A DNA stretch of 51,673 nt from Saprospirales bacterium. GTDB lineage: Bacteria > Bacteroidota > Bacteroidia > Chitinophagales > Saprospiraceae. Below are positions 7,148 through 15,400 of this stretch, in pieces. The stretch covers positions 87,257 to 138,929 of the forward strand of contig PAAY01000101.1 in NCBI GenBank assembly GCA_002698985.1. The letters run 5' to 3'. Numbering within the stretch: the first letter of the stretch is position 1; each line of letters opens with the position of its first letter. The position numbers and the translations under genes are program-made. The notes under the pieces were generated by a model. That model made no database searches. It worked only from the letters and a program-made list of their open reading frames with translations, and had not been told where the DNA came from.

Positions 7148-9964
7148 TCACTCATCCAAAATATCAATGGTCACCCCGCCTTCCTGCCCATTTCTGAAAC
7201 CGGAGATGTTGTAAGACAGATTGAGCATGACATGCCGCCCCAGTGAGCGGGTTCTTTCTTCGTAAATGTAGTTCAGTTGGCTGCTCCGGTTTACGTCAAG
7301 GTTCTGGTTGAGCAGGTCATAAGCCACCAGCTTCAGTTGAAAGCGGTTGTTGGGCGTCAGGTTTCTGGCAATGGAGGCATTCCACAGTGCAATGGTCTGT
7401 TCGGTCCCGAATGATTCCTCCGGATAGATGGTATAGCTGAAGTCTGAGCTGAACGCCCATTTCTCAGTAGGTGTCAGTGTCAGGTCAGCGAAGAGCGATT
7501 GATCGAGGTAGTCACGGTCCAATGATTCGCTGACTGAATAGGCAGATTTATTGAAGCCTACTCGGGCCCCAATTCTTGCATCCACCACCTCCTTTTTTCG
7601 GTTGTCAAAAGACAGGTTCAGGCTGTGGCGGCGGGTGGTATTTCTGTTTTCAATTTCGTTGATGAACAGGGTTCTTTTCCGCCAGTTGGCCGAATAGGTC
7701 AGGCTGATGTTGGTGCCGATGAAACGGAGGGGCGTTCTGAAATTGAGGTACGACCGGAGTCCGTAGGCCTCATGGGTGTTTTCAGGCCGGGTAATGCGGC
7801 TGAGGTCCTCGCTGATCACGGTGGAATTGGTGATGGGATCCTGGGTGTAATCGGCATTGACGCTGGCAAAAAGGCTGGTCATGGAAAACTGGTCGAAGAG
7901 CATGAAGTGGAAGCCCGCATCATGACGGTATTCCGGTCGCAAATCGGGGTTTCCGATGTAGATATTCAGCGGATCCGAATTGTCAACGATGGGTTGCAAC
8001 TGCTCCAGCGAGGGCTCACGCAGGCTGGTGCGGTATTCGAAATTGAGGTTGCGACTGAGGCCGAGTTCATAGTCGAGGAACAGGCTGGGCAAAACCCTGG
8101 TAAAACTCCTTTCCAGCGGATTTTCGGCGTTGCGCTGTCCCTCCAGCACCGACTGTTGCAGCGCTGCCCCAAAAGTCAGGTTGAGTTTCCTTCGGTTAAT
8201 GGTGAGGTTCAGTTGGGCCCTGTCATAGCGGTAGCCGCGGTTGAAAGCGGTGCTCAGGGTGTCGTTCAACAGCTCCCCGCCGCCTGGCAGCCTGTCGTAA
8301 AAATCCCGCCGGGTATCGTTGGTGGCATTGCTTCTGGACAGAAACAATTCAATGTATCGCTTTTTGCCCAAGGGCTCAGAGTAGGAAACTGACAGCCCAT
8401 AACTCATTTCGTCGTTGTCAAAAAACTGGTGCTGATTCAGTGTGTCGATGAATGGCAGCGGGTTGCCATCGTACTGGGTGGCGTTGTTGGAATAGCGCAA
8501 TGCGTCGTTCTCTGTGCGCTTTTTACCGAGGGAAGCATCGGCCACCAGTGAGCGCCCTTTCTTGCTGAATCTCCTTCGGTAACTCAAACGTGAATCAAAA
8601 TCCAGCCCCTTCCCGTCGGAGCTGTTGTCGGTCATTACGGAACTGGAGTTGAAGCCGTTGAAAGCATAGCGGTCTGAACGGCTGCTGATGCTGCCATCGT
8701 TGACGCTGAGATTGGATCGCAGTACCAGGTTTTGCATGGAATCCAGCTCGTGCCGGAGCGTGAGACTGAAGCGATGATTAAGGTTGTCGCTGTTGCGCAG
8801 CAGGTTGCTTGTTTCACTGAATGTCTCGTCCTCCACCACATTTTCGCTGGTAGTGGTTTTGTCGGTGAGGTTGTCGATGTGGTTGAGGAAGTAACTGAAG
8901 TTCAGTTTCGTTTTTTGGCCGAAGGCAGACTTTCCAAACTCCCTGTTCAGGTTGAGGCCCAGGGCCTGGGTGTTGTTCAGGCCGCTTTGCGGCCCAAAGC
9001 CGGGGCCGTCCAGGTCTATTTCCACACGGCCGCCGGAGCCCGGGGTCATGAAGTTGGACAGGCCGCCCATAAACTGAAGATAATCCTCGAAACCAAAGCC
9101 CTCCTCGTTGATGTTGTTGGCCAGGCCGATCATGGAAAGCTGGGTTTTACCGGAAAAGCTGTTGACGTTGAACCGGGCCCTGTAACGATCCAGATCATAG
9201 CTGCCATCCGGGTTGTAGATGGCGCCGCCACCCACGGAAGCCTTCCCGAAATAGCCCTGCTTTTTGTCTTCTTTCAGTTGAAGGTTGATGGTTTTCTCGT
9301 CCCTTCCGTCCTCGATGCCGGTGAATTCGGCCCGTTCAGATTTCTTGTCAAAGACCTGCACCTTGTCCACGGCATCGGCGGGCAGGTTTTTCGTCGCAAT
9401 TTTGGGATCATTTCCAAAAAACTCCTTTCCGTCAACCAGCACGTTCCGCACGTTTTCGCCCTGGGCTTTGATGCTGCCATCGCGCTCCACCTCCACCCCC
9501 GGCAATTTCTTCAGCAAATCCTCCACCACTGCTCCCGGCTGGGTTTTGAACGCATCGGCGTTGTACTCCAGGGTGTCCTTTTTGAAGCGCATGGGGATGT
9601 GTTCGGCTTTCACCTCCACGGTTTCCAGGTCAGTGGCGGCCTCCTTCAACACAAGGGTGCCGGCATCCACTTCCTGCTGCCCTCCGGTCAGGGATAGCGG
9701 CTGGAAAAGCACGTCATAGCCCACATAGCTTACCTGCAACAGGTATTCACCCGGGGCCACCCTTTTCAGAACAAAGGCACCATCGTTGCCGGTGATGGCG
9801 AAGGCACTCATCACGCTGTCCTGCGCCTGAAGGAGCACCACCGTGGCAGCGCTCAGTGGGCTGCCCGTGCTGTCAGCAACGGTGCCCCGAACTGTCATTT
9901 TCTGTTGGCCGAAAAGGCCGAAGGAAAACAGCAACAATGCTATGGAGAGGAGTATGGTACGCAT
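7148..9964 (-). CDS. Outer-membrane beta-barrel protein of the TonB-receptor-like type with N-terminal carboxypeptidase-regulatory domain
   Basis: 938 residues. Signal peptide (MRTILLSIALLLFSFGLFG), then a carboxypeptidase-regulatory-like domain (about 24-110, KMTVRGTVADSTGSPL and LLQVSYVGYDVLF). A plug-like region follows with LLKKLPGVEVERDGSIKAQG and VLVDGKEFFG (about 145-215). The rest is a long Asn/Arg/Tyr-rich beta-barrel of the outer-membrane-beta-barrel-3 type. It should sit in the outer membrane; its ligand is unknown. It is transcribed after the GLPGLI gene with a 165-nt repeat-filled gap. This pairing is common in Bacteroidota (family knowledge), and a two-component system lies just upstream in the opposite direction. 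Confidence 0.88.
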   Translation of the reverse strand: MRTILLSIALLLFSFGLFGQQKMTVRGTVADSTGSPLSAATVVLLQAQDSVMSAFAITGNDGAFVLKRVAPGEYLLQVSYVGYDVLFQPLSLTGGQQEVDAGTLVLKEAATDLETVEVKAEHIPMRFKKDTLEYNADAFKTQPGAVVEDLLKKLPGVEVERDGSIKAQGENVRNVLVDGKEFFGNDPKIATKNLPADAVDKVQVFDKKSERAEFTGIEDGRDEKTINLQLKEDKKQGYFGKASVGGGAIYNPDGSYDLDRYRARFNVNSFSGKTQLSMIGLANNINEEGFGFEDYLQFMGGLSNFMTPGSGGRVEIDLDGPGFGPQSGLNNTQALGLNLNREFGKSAFGQKTKLNFSYFLNHIDNLTDKTTTSENVVEDETFSETSNLLRNSDNLNHRFSLTLRHELDSMQNLVLRSNLSVNDGSISSRSDRYAFNGFNSSSVMTDNSSDGKGLDFDSRLSYRRRFSKKGRSLVADASLGKKRTENDALRYSNNATQYDGNPLPFIDTLNQHQFFDNDEMSYGLSVSYSEPLGKKRYIELFLSRSNATNDTRRDFYDRLPGGGELLNDTLSTAFNRGYRYDRAQLNLTINRRKLNLTFGAALQQSVLEGQRNAENPLERSFTRVLPSLFLDYELGLSRNLNFEYRTSLREPSLEQLQPIVDNSDPLNIYIGNPDLRPEYRHDAGFHFMLFDQFSMTSLFASVNADYTQDPITNSTVISEDLSRITRPENTHEAYGLRSYLNFRTPLRFIGTNISLTYSANWRKRTLFINEIENRNTTRRHSLNLSFDNRKKEVVDARIGARVGFNKSAYSVSESLDRDYLDQSLFADLTLTPTEKWAFSSDFSYTIYPEESFGTEQTIALWNASIARNLTPNNRFQLKLVAYDLLNQNLDVNRSSQLNYIYEERTRSLGRHVMLNLSYNISGFRNGQEGGVTIDILDE

Positions 9965-9974
9965 GATTTGATTG

Positions 9975-10145
9975 TTTGTGATTCGTGACTCGTGACGCGT
10001 GACTCGTAACTCGTGACGGACGTGACGGACGTGACGGGCGTGACATTCGTGACATTCGTGGCTCCCAGCTAACCCTCATAATCCTTCATAATCCGTCATA
10101 ATCCTTTATAATCCGTCATCCCTCATCCCTCATTCCTCATTCCTA
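9975..10145. repeat. Mosaic of CGTGACG, CATAATCC and CTCATCC word arrays
   Basis: Plus-strand CGTGAC(T/G) words (about 9977-10061) give way to GCTAACC, then CATAATCC words (about 10075-10117), then CTCATCC/CTCATTC words that run into the GLPGLI gene. Read on the minus strand from the GLPGLI stop the order is GAGGAATGAGG, GGGATGAGG, GGATTATGA and then CGTCACG. The last four sense codons and stop of the GLPGLI gene (AGG AAT GAG GAA TGA) are themselves made of the repeat word. Confidence 0.85.
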
Positions 10146-10894
10146 ATCATGATCCTCACGCCCGGGCCTCCCATCTCTTCTTCCATTTCCCGGCGCTTTT
10201 CGGTTTCGATTTTTTCAAACTCTGCCCGGCTCACTTTTTTGCCTTTGGAAGGGCGTTCGATGGCATCTGCCTCGAGGGGCATGAGCTCGATACTGCTTGC
10301 CACCGCCCGGCGCTGGCCGTTGTCGATGTCAAGTTCCAGAATGAGGCCGGGAAGGCCACCGTAACCGTCGGGGCCGGCTGAGACGGGAATCTGCGGGGTA
10401 AACCACGCCACAACCTGCTGGCTGTCAATTTCAGCGGTGGCCTTCTGGCACACGTATTCACCAATTTTTCTTTGCTCACCGGTGAGTTTCCAGGGATGCT
10501 GCTCCAGCTTGTCGGAAATGAGGAATTTCCGCCCGAAGAACTCACGCAGGTTCAGGTACAGGTCTTCATCCAGGTTGCCGTAGAGGATGTTCAGCGGGCG
10601 GGCAATCTTCATTTCGAAGTCCATGCCCTCGCTCTCGTGACTCAATTCGACGGTGCCTTCATCCTCGCTCCCGGGCACATCGGTGTAGAGCCACTCGCTG
10701 TCGTTGAACAAGAGCATTCTGGGAAACTTCTGCTCTTTTGGCATCTGCTCCATCAGCTTTTTGATTTCTTCGTCTTCGGAATCGGGAATGTCCATGTCAA
10801 ATTTTACGATCTCTGTATAAATGACCTTGCCTTCCGTCTGAGCGTGGAGAAAGAATGGAAGCATGGTAAAAAGTGCGAGCAGGAAATTCTTCAT
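10130..10894 (-). CDS. GLPGLI family exported protein
   Basis: 254 residues from the ATG at 10894; this start gives a clear signal peptide (MKNFLLALFTMLPFFLHAQ). The upstream in-frame TTG at 10987 would not. The family motif is present as GYGGLPGLILELD (about residues 178-190), preceded by the family's usual WFTPQIPVSAGP segment. The body has the family's EGKVIYTE opening, and the tail is charged with several Glu/Arg. GLPGLI proteins are periplasmic or outer-membrane-associated and often encoded beside beta-barrel receptors, as here; their biochemical role is not known. Its last residues RNEE are encoded by the repeat word that continues downstream. Confidence 0.88.
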   Translation of the reverse strand: MKNFLLALFTMLPFFLHAQTEGKVIYTEIVKFDMDIPDSEDEEIKKLMEQMPKEQKFPRMLLFNDSEWLYTDVPGSEDEGTVELSHESEGMDFEMKIARPLNILYGNLDEDLYLNLREFFGRKFLISDKLEQHPWKLTGEQRKIGEYVCQKATAEIDSQQVVAWFTPQIPVSAGPDGYGGLPGLILELDIDNGQRRAVASSIELMPLEADAIERPSKGKKVSRAEFEKIETEKRREMEEEMGGPGVRIMIRNEE

Positions 10895-10948
10895 TGTATT
10901 CAGGTTTGTTGTTTCATGTTCAGCCGGACCTTCCGGCCTTTGACGAGG

Positions 10949-10956
10949 CAAATGTA
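10949..10956 (-). promoter_or_regulatory. Candidate -7 element for the GLPGLI gene
   Basis: The minus strand reads TACATTTG, an exact match to the Bacteroidota TAnnTTTG -7 element. It is placed so that transcription would begin near 10942, giving a leader of about 48 nt before the ATG at 10894. No good TTTG -33 element is visible at the usual 19-21 nt, which fits a promoter needing an activator. Confidence 0.45.
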
Positions 10957-10975
10957 GCGCAGCACAATGTTGCCG

Positions 10976-11016
10976 AAGGTTAACCAACCTATGTTCAAGG
11001 TTAATTAAGGTTAACC
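10976..11016 (-). promoter_or_regulatory. Three phased AAGGTTAA direct repeats upstream of the GLPGLI promoter
   Basis: AAGGTTAA(CC) occurs at 10976, 10997 and 11007: start-to-start spacings of 21 and 10 nt, about two turns and one turn of the helix. The block begins 20 nt upstream of the TACATTTG element. OmpR/PhoB-type regulators bind direct repeats with about 10-11 nt spacing (family knowledge), and an OmpR-type regulator is encoded at 12666-13343. Assigning the site to that regulator is inference. Confidence 0.4.
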
Positions 11017-11054
11017 GGTGCCGTGAAGCCGCTTGAGCTGGTGTAGTTTTGTTT

Positions 11055-11226
11055 CTTGAGGGTTATGGAGGATTATGGGGATTATGGAGGATTATGAGGG
11101 TTAGCTAGCCCTTACTACGAGCTACCAGCTACAGCCTGCCCCGAGCATTCGGGGAGCTACGAGTATCAGCCTGCCCCGTTCATTCAGGGAGCCACGCTTG
11201 TCACGCTCGTCACGTCTATCACGCTT
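11055..11226. repeat. Mosaic of GGATTATGG, CTACGAGC and CACGCTCGT words with GCTAGCCC
   Basis: GGATTATGG words (11060-11098) end at GCTAGCCC (11104-11111). Then come CTACGAGCTAC words interrupted by the palindrome CCCCGAGCATTCGGGG, and finally CACGCTCGT/CACGTCTAT words that run up to the kinase ATG at 11227. This is a divergent spacer (GLPGLI gene one way, kinase the other), so arrays are not restricted to gene 3' ends. The remaining 10895-11054 holds the promoter and direct repeats listed separately. Confidence 0.75.
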
Positions 11227-12654
11227 ATGCAAAAGCAATATCCATATTATCTGATGGGCTTCAGCATGTTGTTGCTGGCGGCTTTCCTGTTTCTTTTTCT
11301 TCGCAAAAGCTGGCAGGATGAGGTGGACAATCTTCGCAAGGAAACGGGGAACCTGTTCATCCGCTCCGTGCACGACATCGAGGGAGACGTGCTGGAACGC
11401 ATCGTCTCCAGCCGGATTCTGTTTACACAAGACGAAGACCTGAAAATCCCTCCATTGGAGCCACTTGATTTGCAGAAGGACACGGCCCGTGTTTTTGCCT
11501 ATGTGAGCTCCACAAAAGTGGACGCCAAAGGGGATACCTCCATCCGCATCGAGGTGGACCAGATTGGCTCGCCCCATGAGCAAAAATGGCTGGGGACCAC
11601 CGGTTCACTCTCCCTGGTCATTGCCTTGACCGAGGATTCCACAGATTCAGAGCAGCCACGGCAATTGCTGCCGGTTTTGGAAGAGCGCTTCCGTAAAGAG
11701 GTCGAAAAATCGGGGCTGCCCGTTGCCTTCAAGATCAAAAAAAGCAGTTCAAAGGACACCCTCCAGATTGTGAAGAATGCAAGTGCCAGCTACCTCGATA
11801 TGCCCACCGGCACAAGCTATTACGCCGAGGTGAGCAATTACAACTGGTATATTTTCAGGCGCATCTGGCCCGAGATCGTTTTCTCCCTGCTCCTGCTGGT
11901 CAGCGTAGGCGGGGCCTTTTACAGCATCAACCGTTCCCTCGCTTCGCAACGCAGACTGGCTGCCATGAAGAGCGACTTCATCGCCAACATGACCCACGAA
12001 CTGCAAACGCCCATCGCCACCATGAGCGTGGCATTGGAAGCCCTGCGGAATTTCGACGCCATCAAAGACCCCGTCAAAACCGGCGAGTACCTCGGCATTG
12101 CCGAAGGCGAGCTGAAACGCCTGTCTCTGCTGGTGGACAAAGTGTTGCACTTCTCTACCATGGAAGGGAAATCCCTGCAATTGAACAAGGAACCCCTCGA
12201 TCTCGGACCTTTGGCGGCACAGGTTGCCAATGCCATGAAGATGCACTTCGAAAACAAGGGCGGCCAACTCCATCTGAACATCGGACCGGGTCCTCACACC
12301 CTGCTGGCCGACAAACTGCACCTGACGGGGGTTATCTACAACCTGCTGGACAATGCCCTCAAATACAGCGGCGAACAGCCGGTGGTTGAACTCGTGGTGG
12401 AATCGGATGCGGAGAACCTGGTTTTGAAAGTGACCGACAACGGACCGGGCATCCCGGAAGATTACCGGGAAAAGGTGTTTGAGCGCTTTTTCCGGGTGCC
12501 AACCGGCGAGGTGCACAACATCAAGGGCCATGGCCTGGGGCTGAGCTATGTGTACCATGTGGTACGGCTTCACGGTGGCTCGGTCAGCGTGGATTGCCCG
12601 AAGGAAGGCGGCTGTACTTTCCGCATCGCATTGCCAAAATCACAGAAAAGCTAA
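11227..12654 (+). CDS. Two-transmembrane sensor histidine kinase
   Basis: 475 residues. TM1 at about 8-26 and TM2 at about 214-236 bracket a periplasmic sensor region of roughly 185 residues with no family I recognise. HisKA follows with the H-box FIANMTHELQTPIA, phospho-accepting His257; the usual HELKTP or HELRTP is HELQTP here. HATPase_c has the N-box NLLDNALKYS (about 372-381), the G1 box DNGPGIP (about 406) and the G2 box GHGLGLSYV (about 436). It should autophosphorylate and pass phosphate to the response regulator that starts 11 nt after its stop. It is divergent from the GLPGLI/beta-barrel pair, which is its plausible target. Confidence 0.93.
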   Translation: MQKQYPYYLMGFSMLLLAAFLFLFLRKSWQDEVDNLRKETGNLFIRSVHDIEGDVLERIVSSRILFTQDEDLKIPPLEPLDLQKDTARVFAYVSSTKVDAKGDTSIRIEVDQIGSPHEQKWLGTTGSLSLVIALTEDSTDSEQPRQLLPVLEERFRKEVEKSGLPVAFKIKKSSSKDTLQIVKNASASYLDMPTGTSYYAEVSNYNWYIFRRIWPEIVFSLLLLVSVGGAFYSINRSLASQRRLAAMKSDFIANMTHELQTPIATMSVALEALRNFDAIKDPVKTGEYLGIAEGELKRLSLLVDKVLHFSTMEGKSLQLNKEPLDLGPLAAQVANAMKMHFENKGGQLHLNIGPGPHTLLADKLHLTGVIYNLLDNALKYSGEQPVVELVVESDAENLVLKVTDNGPGIPEDYREKVFERFFRVPTGEVHNIKGHGLGLSYVYHVVRLHGGSVSVDCPKEGGCTFRIALPKSQKS

Positions 12655-12665
12655 ACCTAGAATTT

Positions 12666-13343
12666 ATGGCCAGGATCCTTTACGTCGAAGATGAGCCGGC
12701 ACTCGCCAAGATCGTAAAAGAGAGCCTCGAAAGCCGGGGCCACGCGGTGTTGCATGTACCGGACGGCAACAGGGTGCTGAAAGCTTTCGCAGAATTCCAG
12801 CCGGATGTATGCGTCCTCGACGTCATGCTACCGGGTACCGATGGCTTCAGCCTGGGCAATGAAATCCGCAAAAGCAACAGCCAGGTTCCGATCCTTTTCC
12901 TGACGGCGAAAAACCAGACCGCGGATGTGCTCAAAGGCTTCAAAAGCGGCGGCAACGACTACATCCGCAAGCCATTCAGCATGGAGGAATTGCTGGTCAG
13001 GATCCAGAATTTGCTGAACCTGGCCATCGCTTCCCAAACCATCCACCATGAAGACCGTCCCATCGGCAAATTCAGTTTTTCCCCCGTCCAGCAACTGTTG
13101 CGTAGCGACCGCCAAACCCACCAGCTCTCCCACCGTGAATCCCAACTGCTGGACTTGCTCAGCGCCAAGCCCGGCGCCATCGTCAGCCGCAAAGACATCC
13201 TCCTTCAAATCTGGGGCGACGATTCTTTTTTCAACTCCCGCACCCTGGATGTTTACATCAAAAAGCTCCGCAACTACCTCGAAGAAGACCCCTCCGTCCA
13301 GATCATCACCCTGCGGGGAGTGGGGTATCGGATGGTTTTTTGA
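12666..13343 (+). CDS. OmpR/PhoB-type response regulator
   Basis: 225 residues from the ATG at 12666, which starts the canonical MARILYVEDEP receiver strand. An upstream in-frame start at 12594 would overlap the kinase and is rejected. The receiver domain spans about 1-120 with acidic pair E8/D9, phospho-acceptor Asp52 (VLDVMLPG), a LFLTAKN switch region and a conserved Lys in YIRKPF near 100. The trans_reg_C winged helix spans about 130-225 with LSHRESQLLDLL and RTLDVYIKKLRNYLEEDPSVQI. It is operonic with the kinase (11-nt gap). Phased AAGGTTAA repeats at 10976-11016 are a candidate target. Confidence 0.94.
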   Translation: MARILYVEDEPALAKIVKESLESRGHAVLHVPDGNRVLKAFAEFQPDVCVLDVMLPGTDGFSLGNEIRKSNSQVPILFLTAKNQTADVLKGFKSGGNDYIRKPFSMEELLVRIQNLLNLAIASQTIHHEDRPIGKFSFSPVQQLLRSDRQTHQLSHRESQLLDLLSAKPGAIVSRKDILLQIWGDDSFFNSRTLDVYIKKLRNYLEEDPSVQIITLRGVGYRMVF

Positions 13344-13509
13344 ATGGAGTAGAGAGTAGAGAGTAGAGAGTAGGGGTTGGAGGGGCTAGCCCTTTCATCC
13401 CTCATCCCTCATCCCTCATCCCTCATCCCTGAACTGTGGAGTTTGTCACGTTCATCACGTCCGTCACGCTCGTCACGTTTGTCACGCCCGTCACTCCCGT
13501 CACGCTTCA
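13341..13509. repeat. Convergent mosaic: GAGTAGA array, GCTAGCCC, then GGGATGA and GTGACGG arrays
   Basis: After the regulator's TGA stop the plus strand has GAGTAGA/GAGTAGG words (13349-13375), GGTTGGAGG and GCTAGCCC (13385-13392). From the opposite side the DUF2851 gene's TGA is followed on the minus strand by eight or so GTGACG words (13440-13505) and then about five GGGATGA words (13393-13427) ending at the same GCTAGCCC. Each gene thus carries its own sense-oriented array and they meet at GCTAGCCC. Confidence 0.9.
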
Positions 13510-14775
13510 TTTCAGCAGTTCTGCGCCGATGGCGCAATGGAGGCATTGGCGCTGGTCGCAATAGTTTTTTTTGAGGTGGAGCAGGGCCTGTGTTTCAAAG
13601 GCATTGGCGGCTTTCCAGCCCAGGGCTTCCCAGCCTTTTATGAGGTGGTTTTTTTCCGGCGGGAGTTGCTCCAGCAGGTTCAGGGCTTTGTCTTTGTAAA
13701 CTTCCTCCCCCATTGTGGAACCATAGTAAAAAAGAAAAGGTGCGATGCTGTTGATGGTGAGCAGGCGGATGGTGTCGGGTCCGAGGCGTTTGGGGCCCTT
13801 TTCGACGGGTTTACCGAAGGAGAAATGCGTCTTCCAGTAGCCGTCCAGTTCTACCGAAAACAATGCTTCCACATCCGCCTGTTCTTCCACCTCCAGGATT
13901 TTGCTGAACAGGTGCGCCGACTGTTGCACCAGACGGGCAAACTGCGCCAGCCTGACCGTGGGGAAATTGCCGGGGTGCAGGCGGCCCCATTTCCAGCGGG
14001 TGGCGGGCAGCGGGGTCAGTTTGTATTTTTTCCTCAGAAACTCGTATTCGCTGCGCAACTGGCGGGTATAGGCTTCCTCCGGCGCATCGTGCAAAAGTCC
14101 AGACTGCCCGAAGAGCAGCGCTTCCAATTGCAGCAACTGGTCTTTGTGACGGGCCAGGATGCGCTGGGGAATTGACCTGGCCAGTTCCTCAAACACCCCG
14201 GCATTGGCCGTGAGGCCGAAGTTGCGGGCCAGAAACTGGTAAAAGGTCTCCTCCCAATCGTTGCCATTGGCAGCAAGGCGCTCACCGATCCGTGAGGTTT
14301 TCGCCTGCAAGCGCTCCACCAGCAGACGGTCCAGCCACATGCTGCGATGCAGGTCTCCCACCTGGTCAATCATGGTCTGGCAGGGTATCCAGTGTTGGCC
14401 GTGCTGCCATTGCAGGTAGCGGGTCCAGAGCTTATCGGGAATGCGGTTTTTCAATTCAAGGCCGGGGATGCGGCTTCCCGTGGAAGTCCTCACCGGCTCA
14501 TCTTCTTCGAAAACGACGTGCAGGATCACATTGTCGAAAGCAGGATCATTCTGATGGTTGTGGCGCAGCCATTCAGAGGCTTTGGTGTGCATTTCCACAT
14601 GACCGGCCCAGAGGGTTTCACCGATTTTGATGCGTGCATCCAGAAAATCGGGCCCGTCGTGTTTGTTCCAGGTGCCCGGGTTGAGAACCTGAACGGAAGC
14701 ACCCTCGGTGGTGGTGAGTTGCTGCTGATCGAAACGGCGGGTATGCCAAACGAATTGGAGGAAGTCTTCATTCAT
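13507..14775 (-). CDS. DUF2851 family protein
   Basis: 422 residues starting MNEDFLQFVWHTRRF, the characteristic opening of the DUF2851 family found across Bacteroidota. Other recognisable stretches are NPGTWNKHDGPDFLDARIKIG (about 32-52) and GHVEMHTKASEWLRHNHQNDPAFDNVILHVV (about 58-88), whose His/Asp pattern suggests a metal or nucleic-acid site (inference). The tail near 385-420 has a CDQRQCLHCAIGAEL cysteine cluster. It is cytosolic with no signal peptide or membrane helix. The function is unknown. It is divergent from the small membrane-protein pair at 14881. Confidence 0.85.
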   Translation of the reverse strand: MNEDFLQFVWHTRRFDQQQLTTTEGASVQVLNPGTWNKHDGPDFLDARIKIGETLWAGHVEMHTKASEWLRHNHQNDPAFDNVILHVVFEEDEPVRTSTGSRIPGLELKNRIPDKLWTRYLQWQHGQHWIPCQTMIDQVGDLHRSMWLDRLLVERLQAKTSRIGERLAANGNDWEETFYQFLARNFGLTANAGVFEELARSIPQRILARHKDQLLQLEALLFGQSGLLHDAPEEAYTRQLRSEYEFLRKKYKLTPLPATRWKWGRLHPGNFPTVRLAQFARLVQQSAHLFSKILEVEEQADVEALFSVELDGYWKTHFSFGKPVEKGPKRLGPDTIRLLTINSIAPFLFYYGSTMGEEVYKDKALNLLEQLPPEKNHLIKGWEALGWKAANAFETQALLHLKKNYCDQRQCLHCAIGAELLK

Positions 14776-14880
14776 AGCATGGGGGAACTTTGTTGCACAT
14801 TTGGTTGCGAAAAGTTCGTGAATTTTTCGTTCTTGTCAGAAAATTGAAAGGAAAACCTGAACAGGAAAAAACTCCATTAA

Positions 14881-15387
14881 ATGAAAACGACCAAAATGCT
14901 CCTGACTTCCCGGCTCATTTGCCGGGGTTCTTCTTTGCTAAGCTCCCTTCTGTGTGCTGTTTTGCTGTGTTGCTCCGTTCCGGCATTTTCTGCGGGAAAA
15001 GTGGTGCCACCAGATTTTCAAATGGAGCAAGCTCGTCATGGCACCGGCTTGCACCCCGCTGCAGGCAAGGCAGAAAAGCACAGCATTTTTCGAAAACTGT
15101 GTTTTTGGAAGAAGAAAAAAGAAAAGCAGGCCAGACCCAACTATTTCCGCAAAGCGGCCCGTCAGACAACAAGGTACGAGTACCTGTGGGAGCTGATCCT
15201 TGTCAATGTAGTGGCACTGGCACTTGGCTTGCTCGCCTTCAGTTACTACCTCCGATTATTGGCCAGCAATGCCGGATTGGCAATTCTGTTTTTCTTTGGA
15301 GCCATGGTGGTAATTGCATTGCTGGGCTTGCTGTTATGGAAAATCCTGACCCACAACGCCCCGCCACCCAAACTCTTCAAGTGGTAA
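14881..15387 (+). CDS. Small membrane protein of unknown function with lysine-rich FWKKKK motif
   Basis: 168 residues. A long N-terminal hydrophobic segment (about 15-38, LLSSLLCAVLLCCSVPAFSAG) looks like a signal peptide. A soluble stretch carries IFRKLCFWKKKKEKQ (about 70-84). Two predicted membrane helices follow (about 102-122 and 127-152) and a short polar tail PPPKLFKW. I do not recognise the family. The next gene, 13 nt downstream, encodes a protein with the same plan (signal, FWKKKK patch, paired helices), so the two are probably an operon and perhaps distant paralogues that form one complex. Confidence 0.65.
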   Translation: MKTTKMLLTSRLICRGSSLLSSLLCAVLLCCSVPAFSAGKVVPPDFQMEQARHGTGLHPAAGKAEKHSIFRKLCFWKKKKEKQARPNYFRKAARQTTRYEYLWELILVNVVALALGLLAFSYYLRLLASNAGLAILFFFGAMVVIALLGLLLWKILTHNAPPPKLFKW

Positions 15388-15400
15388 TAAGCCCCTGCAC

